DNA of 64,000 nucleotides from positions 124,001-188,000 of the forward strand of contig NZ_JAHLZZ010000001.1 in assembly GCF_018967845.1 (NCBI RefSeq). The letters are read 5' to 3'. Positions 25,698-33,568 of this stretch are shown one piece after another. The DNA is from Hymenobacter siberiensis. Its GTDB lineage: Bacteria; Bacteroidota; Bacteroidia; Cytophagales; Hymenobacteraceae. The position numbers were made by a program, and so were the translations under genes. Below the pieces are notes generated by a model, which was given only the letters and a program-made list of their open reading frames with translations, did no database searches and was not told where the DNA came from. Positions within the stretch are counted from its first letter, which is position 1. Each line of letters starts with the position of its first letter.

Positions 25698-26480
25698 TTA
25701 GGCAGACAGCGCGTGGGCAGCTTCGGTGGTACGTAAGAACTGCCGCAGGTAGGCATTGAAACCGGCGGGGCGCTCCATCATGGGGGCGTGGCCGCAGTGG
25801 TCTAGGAAGCGCAGCTCGGTGTGGGGCAACAGGCGCTCGAACTCGTGGGCCACGGGCGGCGGGGTAATGGTATCGTTCAGGCCCCACACCAGCAGCGTGG
25901 GCACGGTGATGCGGGCCAGCTCCTTACTCAGGTTGTGCCGCTGGGCCGAGCGCGCAATAGCAATGATGCGCAGGCACTTGGCATTGGAGTTGGTAACATT
26001 GAACACCTCATCGACCAGCTCCTGGGTGGCTACGTTGGGGTCGTAGAAGGTGTAGCCTACCCGTTCCTGCACATAGGCATAGTTGCCGCGCTTGGGGAAT
26101 GAGCCGCCCATGCTGTCCTCGAACAGGCCGCTGCTGCCGGTGAGCACCAGCCGATTGACGCGGGCCGGGTTTTTCAGGGTGTAGACCAGGGCGATATGGC
26201 CGCCGAGGGAGTTGCCGAGCACGGTGAAACTGGCCGGCAAATCCATTACTTTCACAAAACCCTCGACGTAGGCGACCAGGCCCGGCACGCCGGCCTGGGT
26301 GAGGGGCATGTCGTAGATGGGCAGCAGGGGGATGATGACGCGGTGGTCGGGCGCAAACTCCCGCACCACGTCCTGCCAGTTGCTGAGGGCCCCGAACAGG
26401 CCGTGCAGCAGTAGCAGCACCGGGCCCTGGCCTTCGTCCATTAATTCGTACCCATGCTGGTGCTGGCGGCGCAATTCCAT
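25698..26480 (-). CDS. alpha/beta hydrolase
   Basis: This 260-residue serine hydrolase keeps the full alpha/beta layout: the oxyanion HG in LLLLHGLFGALSNWQ, the nucleophile elbow GNSLGGHIAL, the catalytic Asp in LVWGLNDTITPP, and the catalytic His in LDHCGHAPMMERP. The spacing is like that of the esterase/epoxide-hydrolase group, so substrate cannot be predicted. ATG 26480 is chosen over an upstream TTG at 26495. It lies 26 bp after the amidotransferase gene on the same strand, but no shared pathway is evident. No signal peptide is seen. Confidence 0.88.
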   Translation of the reverse strand: MELRRQHQHGYELMDEGQGPVLLLLHGLFGALSNWQDVVREFAPDHRVIIPLLPIYDMPLTQAGVPGLVAYVEGFVKVMDLPASFTVLGNSLGGHIALVYTLKNPARVNRLVLTGSSGLFEDSMGGSFPKRGNYAYVQERVGYTFYDPNVATQELVDEVFNVTNSNAKCLRIIAIARSAQRHNLSKELARITVPTLLVWGLNDTITPPPVAHEFERLLPHTELRFLDHCGHAPMMERPAGFNAYLRQFLRTTEAAHALSA

Positions 26481-26506
26481 CTCGTTTTTCGTCAATTACC
26501 GGCGGT

Positions 26507-27088
26507 TTAGGCAATGATACAACAGCGGAGCCAATTGCCCAAAATTGCCAGCCCGTGCGGGGTGAGCAGGGCTTCGGGATGAAACTGGACGCCGTAGAGC
26601 GGCAACGTGCGGTGGCGCAAGGCCATGAGCTCGGGAGCGGGGCCGGTGGTGTAGGCCAGGGGCTGGAGCACGGCCGGCAGCGGCTCGCTGAGAATGAGCG
26701 AGTGGTAGCGCGTGATGGACTGCACGACTGGCAGGCCGGCAAAGAGCGGCGCGGCGGTATCACAGCGCATGTCGGTGACTTTGCCGTGCATGGGCCGGGC
26801 GGCCCGTACCACCGCACCCCCAAAAAACTCGCCCAGCGCCTGGTGGCCCAGACAGACGCCTAGCATGGGGATGTGGCGATGAAAGGTCTGGATGACGGCC
26901 GGCATCACGCCGGCTGCGGCCGGCGTGCCGGGGCCGGGCGACAGGACGAGGCCGTCGAAATCGGGCACGTTTAATTCGACCAGGGGCACATCGTTGCGTC
27001 GCACCACCACTTCGGCTCCTAGCTGGCGCAGATAATCGGCCAGCGTAAAGGTGAAGGAGTCGAAGTTATCGAGCAGTAGGAGACGCAT
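26507..27088 (-). CDS. glutamine amidotransferase of anthranilate/aminodeoxychorismate synthase (PabA/TrpG)
   Basis: This class-I GATase of 193 residues supplies ammonia to a chorismate-using partner, making anthranilate (TrpG) or aminodeoxychorismate (PabA). It has LLLLDNFDSFTFTLADYL, LVLSPGPGTPAAAG, the nucleophile C79 in GVCLGHQALGEFFGG, and the His/Glu pair H170/E172 in GVQFHPEALLTPHG. No TrpE or PabB gene is adjacent, so the pathway cannot be decided. A stand-alone gene of this type in this phylum is often PabA/TrpG dual-use. It is followed by an unrelated hydrolase. Confidence 0.9.
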   Translation of the reverse strand: MRLLLLDNFDSFTFTLADYLRQLGAEVVVRRNDVPLVELNVPDFDGLVLSPGPGTPAAAGVMPAVIQTFHRHIPMLGVCLGHQALGEFFGGAVVRAARPMHGKVTDMRCDTAAPLFAGLPVVQSITRYHSLILSEPLPAVLQPLAYTTGPAPELMALRHRTLPLYGVQFHPEALLTPHGLAILGNWLRCCIIA

Positions 27089-27098
27089 TTGAAGGGAT

Positions 27099-27170
27099 GA
27101 GTTTTAAGGGTTGAAGGCGGAGTTAAAAGAGGACTATTTGAGAAAACTCAACCTTCAACCCTCAAAACTC
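27099..27170. repeat. inverted repeat between cvpA and the amidotransferase gene
   Basis: Arms of 19 bp at 27099-27117 and 27152-27170 match at 18 positions and enclose 34 nt. The right arm touches the cvpA stop codon. It probably acts as a transcript-end hairpin. Confidence 0.75.
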
Positions 27171-27699
27171 AACTCTTCACAAAAGCTGCCCGCATTCGGC
27201 TTAGTAAATCCTGGACGAAGGGCAGCACATAGCCCGTGATTTGCAGGGCCAGCGGCGTGGCTTGCTTCACGATGGGCAGGATTTGCGAGCCCACCACGAG
27301 GTTGGGCGAGAGCAGCATCAGGCCCGATAGGCGGGTACCGTAGAGCAGCAGGCTCAGCCCCAACAGCCACTTGATGACGCCGGCGGCCCCGCCCAAAAGA
27401 TTATCCAGCACGCCCAGCGGGGTGAGGTGCACGGCCGTTTTGAGCAGGCCGCCCAGCAGGTGCACGCCCCACATAATGGCCACGAACACCAGCGCGAAGG
27501 ACAGCAGCGGCAGCATCCCGAAGGCATCGCCCACGTACTGCCGCACCAGCGGCACAGCGGCCGAAAGCAGCAGCAGCCCGCCCACCACGCCCAGCACGAA
27601 GGCCAGCAGCGACACCACTTCCAGCACCAGCCCGCGCCGGTAGCCCTTCACGGCCCCGATACCGAGCGGGAGGAGCAGGAGGATGTCGAGGGCAGTCAT
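27169..27699 (-). CDS. cvpA: CvpA family membrane protein
   Basis: The 176 residues form four hydrophobic helices (about 5-30 GAVKGYRRGLVLEVVSLLAF; 33-52 LGVVGGLLLLSAAVPLV; 62-90; 100-125 LLGGAAGVIKWLLGLSLLL) with a short basic tail, the layout of CvpA-domain proteins of the inner membrane. In E. coli CvpA is needed for colicin V export and affects purF regulation; in Bacteroidota its role is unclear. The N-terminal DILLLLPLGIGAVKGYRRG is the family signature. Inverted repeats flank the gene on both sides. Confidence 0.85.
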   Translation of the reverse strand: MTALDILLLLPLGIGAVKGYRRGLVLEVVSLLAFVLGVVGGLLLLSAAVPLVRQYVGDAFGMLPLLSFALVFVAIMWGVHLLGGLLKTAVHLTPLGVLDNLLGGAAGVIKWLLGLSLLLYGTRLSGLMLLSPNLVVGSQILPIVKQATPLALQITGYVLPFVQDLLSRMRAAFVKS

Positions 27700-27712
27700 G
27701 CGGCAAGGGGAT

Positions 27713-27816
27713 AAGTGAGTAAATGAGTAACGGGAAGTCGGGCCTACTAAGCGGCATAGCGCATAGCCATTGTTTCGTTCAGCAGGCCCGACTTCCCGTT
27801 ACTCATTTACTCACTT
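27713..27816. repeat. 33-bp perfect inverted repeat with 38-nt loop
   Basis: Arms at 27713-27745 and 27784-27816 are perfect inverted copies. It lies between yqeY (ending 27823) and cvpA (starting 27699), both on the minus strand. It has no recognizable transposase or integron features. Confidence 0.9.
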
Positions 27817-27822
27817 ACTCAA

Positions 27823-28284
27823 CTACAGATTCGTGTTGTTCAGCAAATGGCCGAGCACGTCGGAGATGCGCTTGCCGTCGGCCTGGCCGGAGAGCTCGCG
27901 GGCAGCTACGCCCATCACCTTTCCCAGGTCGGAAGGGCCGGTAGCGCCCACGCGCTGAATGATGTGCACGAGGCGCTCTACCAAAGCAGCCTCGGAGAGC
28001 TGGGCGGGCAGGTATTCTTCAATGATGGCCAACTCGGCGAGCTCGGTTTCTTCGAGGTCGGAGCGGAACTGCTCCTTGTAGATGGCGGCGGCGTCGCGGC
28101 GCTGCTTGGCGGCTTTGTTTAGGAGCTTGAGCTCGGCTTCGGGCGTGAGGCCGTCAACGCTGGCGCCGTCGGCGGTTTCGGCCAGCATAATTTGCGATTT
28201 GATGCTGCGCAGGGCGGTAAGGCGCACTTTGTCTTTGGCGAGCATGGCCTGCTTGATGGCGGCGTCGATGGTGGTTTTGAGCAT
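27823..28284 (-). CDS. yqeY: GatB/YqeY domain protein
   Basis: This 153-residue helical protein carries the YqeY domain, which is also the tRNA-binding tail of the GatB amidotransferase subunit. Typical sequence includes the opening DAAIKQAMLAKDKVRLTALR, RDAAAIYKEQF, IIEEYLPAQLSEAALVERL and GKVMGVAARELSGQADGK. A stand-alone YqeY is thought to interact with tRNA or the transamidosome, without catalytic residues of its own. The start is ATG 28284 with a short upstream gap to the membrane protein gene. The 3' side is the 33-bp inverted repeat. Confidence 0.88.
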   Translation of the reverse strand: MLKTTIDAAIKQAMLAKDKVRLTALRSIKSQIMLAETADGASVDGLTPEAELKLLNKAAKQRRDAAAIYKEQFRSDLEETELAELAIIEEYLPAQLSEAALVERLVHIIQRVGATGPSDLGKVMGVAARELSGQADGKRISDVLGHLLNNTNL

Positions 28285-28322
28285 GGAGAAAATGGATGGG
28301 CGCGTTGGCGCGGGTAAAAGTT

Positions 28323-29351
28323 TCAGTGACGAGGGGCAGCGAGGGCGTCCAGCAAGGCCATGGGCTGATCGAGATACAGGGCCAGCCGGCGGGCCGGGCG
28401 GCAGATGCCATACGGCCCGGTTACGGATATCGGGGCCGCAAAGGTCAGCATTACATTCGGAGCCGTCAGCAGGGGGCGCGCCAGGTTCAGGATTTCGGCA
28501 TCGGCCGCGAAGTCTCCCCGCAGCAGCTCGGCGGTGGGCCAGCTGCTGCGCGGCACCGCGACGTGCCAGAAAAACCCAACCCGCACCAGCAGCTCATCGG
28601 CGGTGAGCAGCGTGGGCTGCAACCGGACGGCGTGGCCGTGGGCAATGAATAGCAGCAGCGCATAGGCATCGGCCACGAGCAACCAGCCGGCGGCCACCGG
28701 GCTCCACATCCGCACCAGCAGGTGCAAGGCAGCACTTTCGATTAAAAGGCCGAAGCAGACGATTCCCAGCAAAGCTCCCAGGCCCGACTCGCGGTGGCTG
28801 GCGAAGGCGGCCACCCCCGACCGCGTGGCTGGTATAGGTTCCCACCAGCCCAACAGGGCGTAGCGCAGCATATCGAGCTCAGCTACCAGCAGCCCACCGG
28901 CCATGCCCAACTCCTGCGCGGCGGCCAGCCGCAGGCGAAGGAGTAGTCGGGTTTCATGCGCCCCGGCGGCCCGGTAGGCGCGCAGCAGTGCCCGCCCCCG
29001 GGCAGCCAGGGCCAGCAGCGTCACGGCTTCGAGCGCCATAGGCAGCAGCCGCAGCAGCGCCTGCGAGGGCCATTGTGGTACGGGCAGCAGCCAGCACGCA
29101 AGCGCCAGGCAGGCACTGACCACGCCACCCAACACCAGGGGCGAAAGCCGGTAGCGGCGCAGCAGCAATACGTAAAACAATAGCGGCAGCCCCACCAGCA
29201 CATCGAACAACACGGCCCACGACAAGGCCGGATGCTGCGGAAACGAGGGCAGTCGCACAACGGTATGTTCGATGCCCACAACCAGGAAAGCCAGCGCGGC
29301 AAATGCCAGCACCGGCCGTAGCCGAACAGATAGGGAGGACGGATGCGTCAT
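28323..29351 (-). CDS. multi-pass membrane protein of unknown function
   Basis: Unrecognised. From ATG 29351 it has 342 residues and about seven to eight predicted helices in the first two-thirds: LAFAALAFLVVGIEHTVV, ALSWAVLFDVLVGLPLLFYV, VVSACLALACWLLPV and LLRLLPMALEAVTLLALAAR early, then LLGIVCFGLLIESAALHLLV and GWLLVADAYALLLFIAHGHA. After these a soluble C-terminal part (about 250-342) contains LLTADELLVRVGFFWHVAVP and a hydrophobic segment before a short tail. No known family was recognised. The upstream extension to 29423 has no helix start and is rejected. Confidence 0.5.
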   Translation of the reverse strand: MTHPSSLSVRLRPVLAFAALAFLVVGIEHTVVRLPSFPQHPALSWAVLFDVLVGLPLLFYVLLLRRYRLSPLVLGGVVSACLALACWLLPVPQWPSQALLRLLPMALEAVTLLALAARGRALLRAYRAAGAHETRLLLRLRLAAAQELGMAGGLLVAELDMLRYALLGWWEPIPATRSGVAAFASHRESGLGALLGIVCFGLLIESAALHLLVRMWSPVAAGWLLVADAYALLLFIAHGHAVRLQPTLLTADELLVRVGFFWHVAVPRSSWPTAELLRGDFAADAEILNLARPLLTAPNVMLTFAAPISVTGPYGICRPARRLALYLDQPMALLDALAAPRH

Positions 29352-29445
29352 GACAGGCCCCCGGCCCGGGGCGGGGCCGTGTGTGGTGTAAATTCGCCCC
29401 GAAGCTACGGCTCTGGTTGGCATCCTTTATTTATTATCCGTGCAG

Positions 29446-29534
29446 CGAAGGACCTTATTACGGTGCCGCCGGTTGAGTTACGGCAAACTTTTCAGCGGGA
29501 ATGAGGTCCTTCACAAGCTCAGGATGACAACCGG
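29446..29534. repeat. REP-like repeat before pdxJ
   Basis: Short inverted arms GAAGGACCT (29447-29455) and AGGTCCTTC (29504-29512) are followed by CAAGCTCAGGATGAC, a half-site related to the smaller hairpins of this window. Weak compared with the other elements. Confidence 0.4.
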
Positions 29535-29597
29535 TTTTCCTATTCTCTCCAACAACTCCTACCCGCCCACCCCCATCCCCTCCTACCCTAATAAAAG

Positions 29598-30314
29598 ATG
29601 ACCAAGCTCAGCGTCAATATCAACAAACTGGCTACCCTGCGCAATGCCCGGGGCCACAACCGCCCCGACATCCTGCTGGTCGCGCGCGACATCGAGCGCT
29701 TCGGGGCTGAAGGCATTACGGTGCACCCGCGCCCCGACGAGCGCCACATCCGCTACCAGGACGTGCGCGACCTCAAGCACATTGTGACCACCGAGCTGAA
29801 CGTGGAGGGCAACCCCACGCCCGATTTCCTGGCCCTGTGCCGCGAGGTGCGCCCCGAGCAAGTGACGCTGGTGCCCGACGCCCCCGACGCCATTACCTCC
29901 AACGCGGGCTGGGACGTGGTGGCGCACCAGCAGTTTCTGCGCGAAGTGGTGGCCGAGCTGAAGTCGTTTGGAGCCCGCGTGAGCATTTTCCTCGACCCCG
30001 ACGTGCGCCTGGTGGAAGCCGCCGCCAGCACCGGCACCGACCGCATCGAGCTCTACACCGAAGCCTATGCCGTGCACTACCTCGCCGACCGCGAAGCCGC
30101 CGTGGCCCCCTACCGCGCCACGGCGGCCCGCGCCGGCCAGCTGGGCTTGGGCGTGAACGCCGGCCACGACCTCGACCTCAATAATTTGGCCTGGCTGCAC
30201 CAGCAGCTGCCCGAACTGGCCGAGGTGAGCATCGGCCACGCTCTGGTGTGCGACGCGTTGTACCTGGGCCTCGAAAACACGGTACAGCTGTATAAACGCC
30301 AGCTGAAGTCGTAG
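29598..30314 (+). CDS. pdxJ: pyridoxine 5'-phosphate synthase
   Basis: It condenses 3-amino-2-oxopropyl phosphate with deoxyxylulose 5-phosphate to make pyridoxine 5'-phosphate, the DXP-dependent vitamin B6 route. The 238-residue TIM barrel has [37 protein letters not shown], the phosphate-binding [50 protein letters not shown] and [18 protein letters not shown]. All the usual active-site residues (for example R and H in VHPRPDERH) are present. It stands alone here, without pdxA. Confidence 0.96.
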   Translation: MTKLSVNINKLATLRNARGHNRPDILLVARDIERFGAEGITVHPRPDERHIRYQDVRDLKHIVTTELNVEGNPTPDFLALCREVRPEQVTLVPDAPDAITSNAGWDVVAHQQFLREVVAELKSFGARVSIFLDPDVRLVEAAASTGTDRIELYTEAYAVHYLADREAAVAPYRATAARAGQLGLGVNAGHDLDLNNLAWLHQQLPELAEVSIGHALVCDALYLGLENTVQLYKRQLKS

Positions 30315-30332
30315 TCAGACGTTTTTTTCAGA

Positions 30333-30368
30333 GAACGTCATGTTTCGACTTCGCTCAGCATGACGTTC
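30333..30368. repeat. small hairpin, 16-nt loop family
   Basis: Arms GAACGTCATG (30333-30342) and CATGACGTTC (30359-30368) enclose the 16-nt loop TTTCGACTTCGCTCAG. The loop differs at only two positions from that of the hairpins at 50257-50289 and 50321-50357. It may end the pdxJ transcript, as a T-run follows. Confidence 0.75.
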
Positions 30369-30396
30369 ATTTTTTTATTTTCAATTATTGCCCCGC

Positions 30397-31419
30397 ATGC
30401 CCCGTCACTCCCTAGCCGAATTCGAAGCACTCCCCTACCCCGTGCTCGATGTGCGGGCTCCCATCGAGTTTGCGCAGGGCCACATGCCGGGCGCGCTCAA
30501 CCTGCCTTTGTTTACGGATGAGGAGCGGGCCAGCATCGGCACTACCTATAAGCAGATGAGCCAGGAGCGGGCCGTGCACCTGGGCCTGGAGTTTTTCGGG
30601 CCGAAGATGTCGGCCATGGTGAAGCAGGCCAAAAAGCTGGTGCCCGGCAAGGAAGTGCGCCTGCACTGCTGGCGCGGCGGCATGCGCAGCGGGGCCGTGA
30701 TGTGGCTGCTGGAGCTGGCCAGCTTCAAAGTGCACCTGCTCGACCATGGGTACAAGGACTACCGCCGCGATGTGCTGGCCTCGTTTGCGCAGCCCCGGCA
30801 GTGGCGCGTGCTGGGCGGCCTCACCGGCAGCGGCAAAACCGATGTGCTGCACCAGCTAACCGCCATGCCCGGCCAGCTGGTGCTCGACCTAGAGGGCCTG
30901 GCCAGTCACAAGGGTTCGGCCTTTGGGGCCATTGGGCAGCCGGTGCAGCCCACCCAGGAGCAGTTTGAGAACAACCTGGCGGCGGCAATGGCCGCCCTGC
31001 CCACCGATACCCCGATTTGGGTGGAGGATGAGAGCCGCCAGATTGGCCGGCTCACCATTCCGCCCGGGCTGTTTGCCCAGCTCCAGGCCTCCCCGCGCTT
31101 CGTACTGGAGGTGCCCCGCCCCGCCCGCGTGGCCAAGCTGGCCGCCGAGTACGGGGCCGAAGACCCAACCCTGCTGGCCGAATCCATCGGGCGTCTGCAA
31201 AAGCGCCTTGGCGGCCTGGCCACCCAGCAAGCGCTGGCCGCCGTGGCCGCCCGCGACTTCCCGCTGATGGTGGAGCTGGTGCTCGATTACTACGACAAGA
31301 CCTACACCTACGGCCTGGCTCCCCGCCCCGAAGAGCCGCCCCGCACCCTGGTGCCCGTGGCCGACTGCGATGCCGCCGCAAATGCGGCGCAGCTGTTACA
31401 GGCCACTGCGACCATCTAA
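30397..31419 (+). CDS. mnmH: tRNA 2-selenouridine synthase (SelU/MnmH)
   Basis: It replaces sulfur with selenium in mnm5s2U34 of certain tRNAs via a geranylated intermediate. From ATG 30397 (340 residues): a rhodanese domain with active-site C91 in HCWRGGMRSGAVMW, then a P-loop domain starting at GLTGSGKTDVL (Walker A, 141-148), ending with an arginine-rich tail. SelU needs selenophosphate from SelD; no selD is seen in this window. Without selenium the protein can still geranylate tRNA, so its presence does not prove selenium use. An upstream TTG start adds three residues. Confidence 0.92.
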   Translation: MPRHSLAEFEALPYPVLDVRAPIEFAQGHMPGALNLPLFTDEERASIGTTYKQMSQERAVHLGLEFFGPKMSAMVKQAKKLVPGKEVRLHCWRGGMRSGAVMWLLELASFKVHLLDHGYKDYRRDVLASFAQPRQWRVLGGLTGSGKTDVLHQLTAMPGQLVLDLEGLASHKGSAFGAIGQPVQPTQEQFENNLAAAMAALPTDTPIWVEDESRQIGRLTIPPGLFAQLQASPRFVLEVPRPARVAKLAAEYGAEDPTLLAESIGRLQKRLGGLATQQALAAVAARDFPLMVELVLDYYDKTYTYGLAPRPEEPPRTLVPVADCDAAANAAQLLQATATI

Positions 31420-31596
31420 AAGGCTTGAGCATCATGACAAATGTGCCGCCAGTCGATAATTCGGCCGGGTATCGGTGATATATTGTAATTTGTCGGCTGA
31501 AATAGCAATTCAGCTTTTCACTTATCCCCCTCCTTTTCCTTTCTCTGTCTTCGCTCACTTAAGTATTTTCTATTCCCCACTTTTCCTCTTTTTTCC

Positions 31597-33495
31597 ATGT
31601 TAACAAACCTACAAACCCGGCTAAAAAAAGCCAGTCATTTGCTACCGGTAGCTTTGCTGCCATTCGCGGCGCACGCACAGTTCAATTATGGTGCTGCAAA
31701 TGCCGTAACCGTTGCCGGTACGTATACCGATTTAGGCACGGGTGGAACGGCTATTGCTACCTCCAACCCTGACGATGCCAACTCTACGGCACAGCCTATT
31801 GGCTTCACTTTCAATTACAACGGCACGGCTTTTACACAGTTTATCTTAAACACCAACGGCCTCATCAAGCTTGGCTCGGTTGCGCCTTCGACCGCAGCCC
31901 TGTACTATGAGAATTTCGCCGGTGGCGTTGGTATCGACCCGCTTTCGTCGGCCGCAGCAGCCGAAACAAACCTGATTATGCCCTTCAACTTCGACCTGGA
32001 GGAAGGCATTAGCGGTACGGCTGATTTCCGGGTGCAAACCACCGGCACAGCGCCTAACCGCGTCTGCACAATTCAGTGGAAAAACGTAAAAGACAAGTCA
32101 GAGCCCGGCACCGGTGCTCCTGCCCAGTACAGCAACTTCAGCTTCCAGGCGAAGCTGTACGAAAGCGGTAACATTGAATTTGTTTACAATACTGCACTTG
32201 CCTCGGCGAATGCCACAGCCACTCGTTTTCCAAACGTGGGCCTGAAAGGAAGCAGTACCGCAACCAACCAGGTAGCGCTGGCGCTCAAAGGAGTACCCAG
32301 CGACCCTTGGAGCGCGACTACTTTCATTAGCCAGAACTACGGCACTTCGGCTCACAACATAAACAAGGTAGGTTTGCCGGATGCTGGCCGTACCTACCGC
32401 TTTGTACCCACCGTGCAGCTGAGCAACGATGCCGCTGTTACGGCTATCTATACCTTGGGTACAGTATCGAGCGCCTACGGTTCGCCAGTAACGGCCCAGG
32501 CCCTGGTAACTAATACTGGCTCTGCTGCTCAAACCAACCTTGCCGTGACCCTCGCGGTAAGTGGTGCCACTACCTACACGAACACGCAAACGGTAGCAAC
32601 CCTGGCCCCAGGTGCTTCCACTATGGTTACCTTCACCTACCCCGTGGCGGGCACCACCGGCACCAATACCCTGACCGTGACCATTCCTGCGGATGGCTTA
32701 GCTAGCAACAACACCCAAACCTTCACCCAAACCATTTCGACTGGCACCCTGAGCTACGTTTCGGGCACCACCATCAACGGTGGCGCTGGTGTGGGTGCGG
32801 CTGGCAGCGTCTTGGCCGTTGGGTACCGCACCGTGGGTGCCGCCGCTGTAACGTCGGTAAGCCCTTCTTTTGCCGGCACCACCACGGCTACAGCTACTTA
32901 TCAAGTATTGGTATATAGCGCCGCTGCCAATGGTCAGCCCGGCACCGTGCTCTACACCTCGCCTGCGCGCCCCCGGCCCGCCGGTGCTGCTAACGTGGTT
33001 ACCACAGAAACGGTAGCTATTCCGAATATCGCCGTAAATGGCGGCTTTTTTGTCGGCCTCAAAACCGTTGCCGCCGACAACCTGAGTGTTGCTTACCAGA
33101 CCGAAGTGCCGCTGCGCAGCGGCACGTTCTTCTACACCACCACCAACGGTACCACCTGGATAGACATCAACACTTCCACGCTCAATTCGCGCTTGGCTGT
33201 CAATGTTGGCCTGTCCACTTTCACGGCCGTTCGCAACGAGGCCCTGGCCGCTACCGTGAGCCTGTACCCCAACCCCGCGCACCAGAGCTTCCAGCTCACG
33301 GTGCCTACTGGCCTGCGTACTGCTTCGGCCACGCTGAGCAACACCTTGGGCCAAGTGGTGCAGTCGCGCCAGTTGAACCTGCCCGCCGCCGGCGGCACCG
33401 CCGACTTCAACGTGAGCAGCCTTGCTCCCGGCGTGTACACGCTGACGTTGAAATCGGGGGCTGACCTCGTGGTGAAGCGCGTGGTAGTGGAATAA
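31597..33495 (+). CDS. T9SS-exported protein with CARDB-like repeats
   Basis: The 632 residues start with a signal peptide (KASHLLPVALLPFAAHAQ) and continue in a low-complexity Thr/Ser/Ala-rich beta region that includes FNYNGTAFTQFILNTNGLI. A middle CARDB-like (extracellular adhesion) stretch reads ATVSSAYGSPVTAQALV-like text and TNTLTVTIPADGLASNNTQT. The protein ends with a Por sorting domain, LYPNPAHQSFQLTVP and APGVYTLTLKSGADLVVK. The sorting tail is about 80 residues. This is an outer-surface or secreted protein, with no enzymatic motif. It probably binds the surface or extracellular matrix. Confidence 0.82.
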   Translation: MLTNLQTRLKKASHLLPVALLPFAAHAQFNYGAANAVTVAGTYTDLGTGGTAIATSNPDDANSTAQPIGFTFNYNGTAFTQFILNTNGLIKLGSVAPSTAALYYENFAGGVGIDPLSSAAAAETNLIMPFNFDLEEGISGTADFRVQTTGTAPNRVCTIQWKNVKDKSEPGTGAPAQYSNFSFQAKLYESGNIEFVYNTALASANATATRFPNVGLKGSSTATNQVALALKGVPSDPWSATTFISQNYGTSAHNINKVGLPDAGRTYRFVPTVQLSNDAAVTAIYTLGTVSSAYGSPVTAQALVTNTGSAAQTNLAVTLAVSGATTYTNTQTVATLAPGASTMVTFTYPVAGTTGTNTLTVTIPADGLASNNTQTFTQTISTGTLSYVSGTTINGGAGVGAAGSVLAVGYRTVGAAAVTSVSPSFAGTTTATATYQVLVYSAAANGQPGTVLYTSPARPRPAGAANVVTTETVAIPNIAVNGGFFVGLKTVAADNLSVAYQTEVPLRSGTFFYTTTNGTTWIDINTSTLNSRLAVNVGLSTFTAVRNEALAATVSLYPNPAHQSFQLTVPTGLRTASATLSNTLGQVVQSRQLNLPAAGGTADFNVSSLAPGVYTLTLKSGADLVVKRVVVE

Positions 33496-33516
33496 CCATT
33501 CCCGCCCCGCACCAAT

Positions 33517-33552
33517 AAAAAAAGGGCTGACCGCATGGTCAGCCCTTTTTTT
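33517..33552. terminator. bidirectional terminator between the T9SS gene and MoxR
   Basis: A 16-bp perfect stem AAAAAAAGGGCTGACC / GGTCAGCCCTTTTTTT with a 4-nt loop lies between two converging genes and carries T-runs on both strands. Confidence 0.92.
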
Positions 33553-33568
33553 ATGGACGGCATCAAGC

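Noticed and set aside
27713..27816. Possible integron attC site or CRISPR unit at the 33-bp inverted repeat
   Set aside because: There is only one copy, no spaced repeats, no cas genes or integrase, and no attC core motifs.
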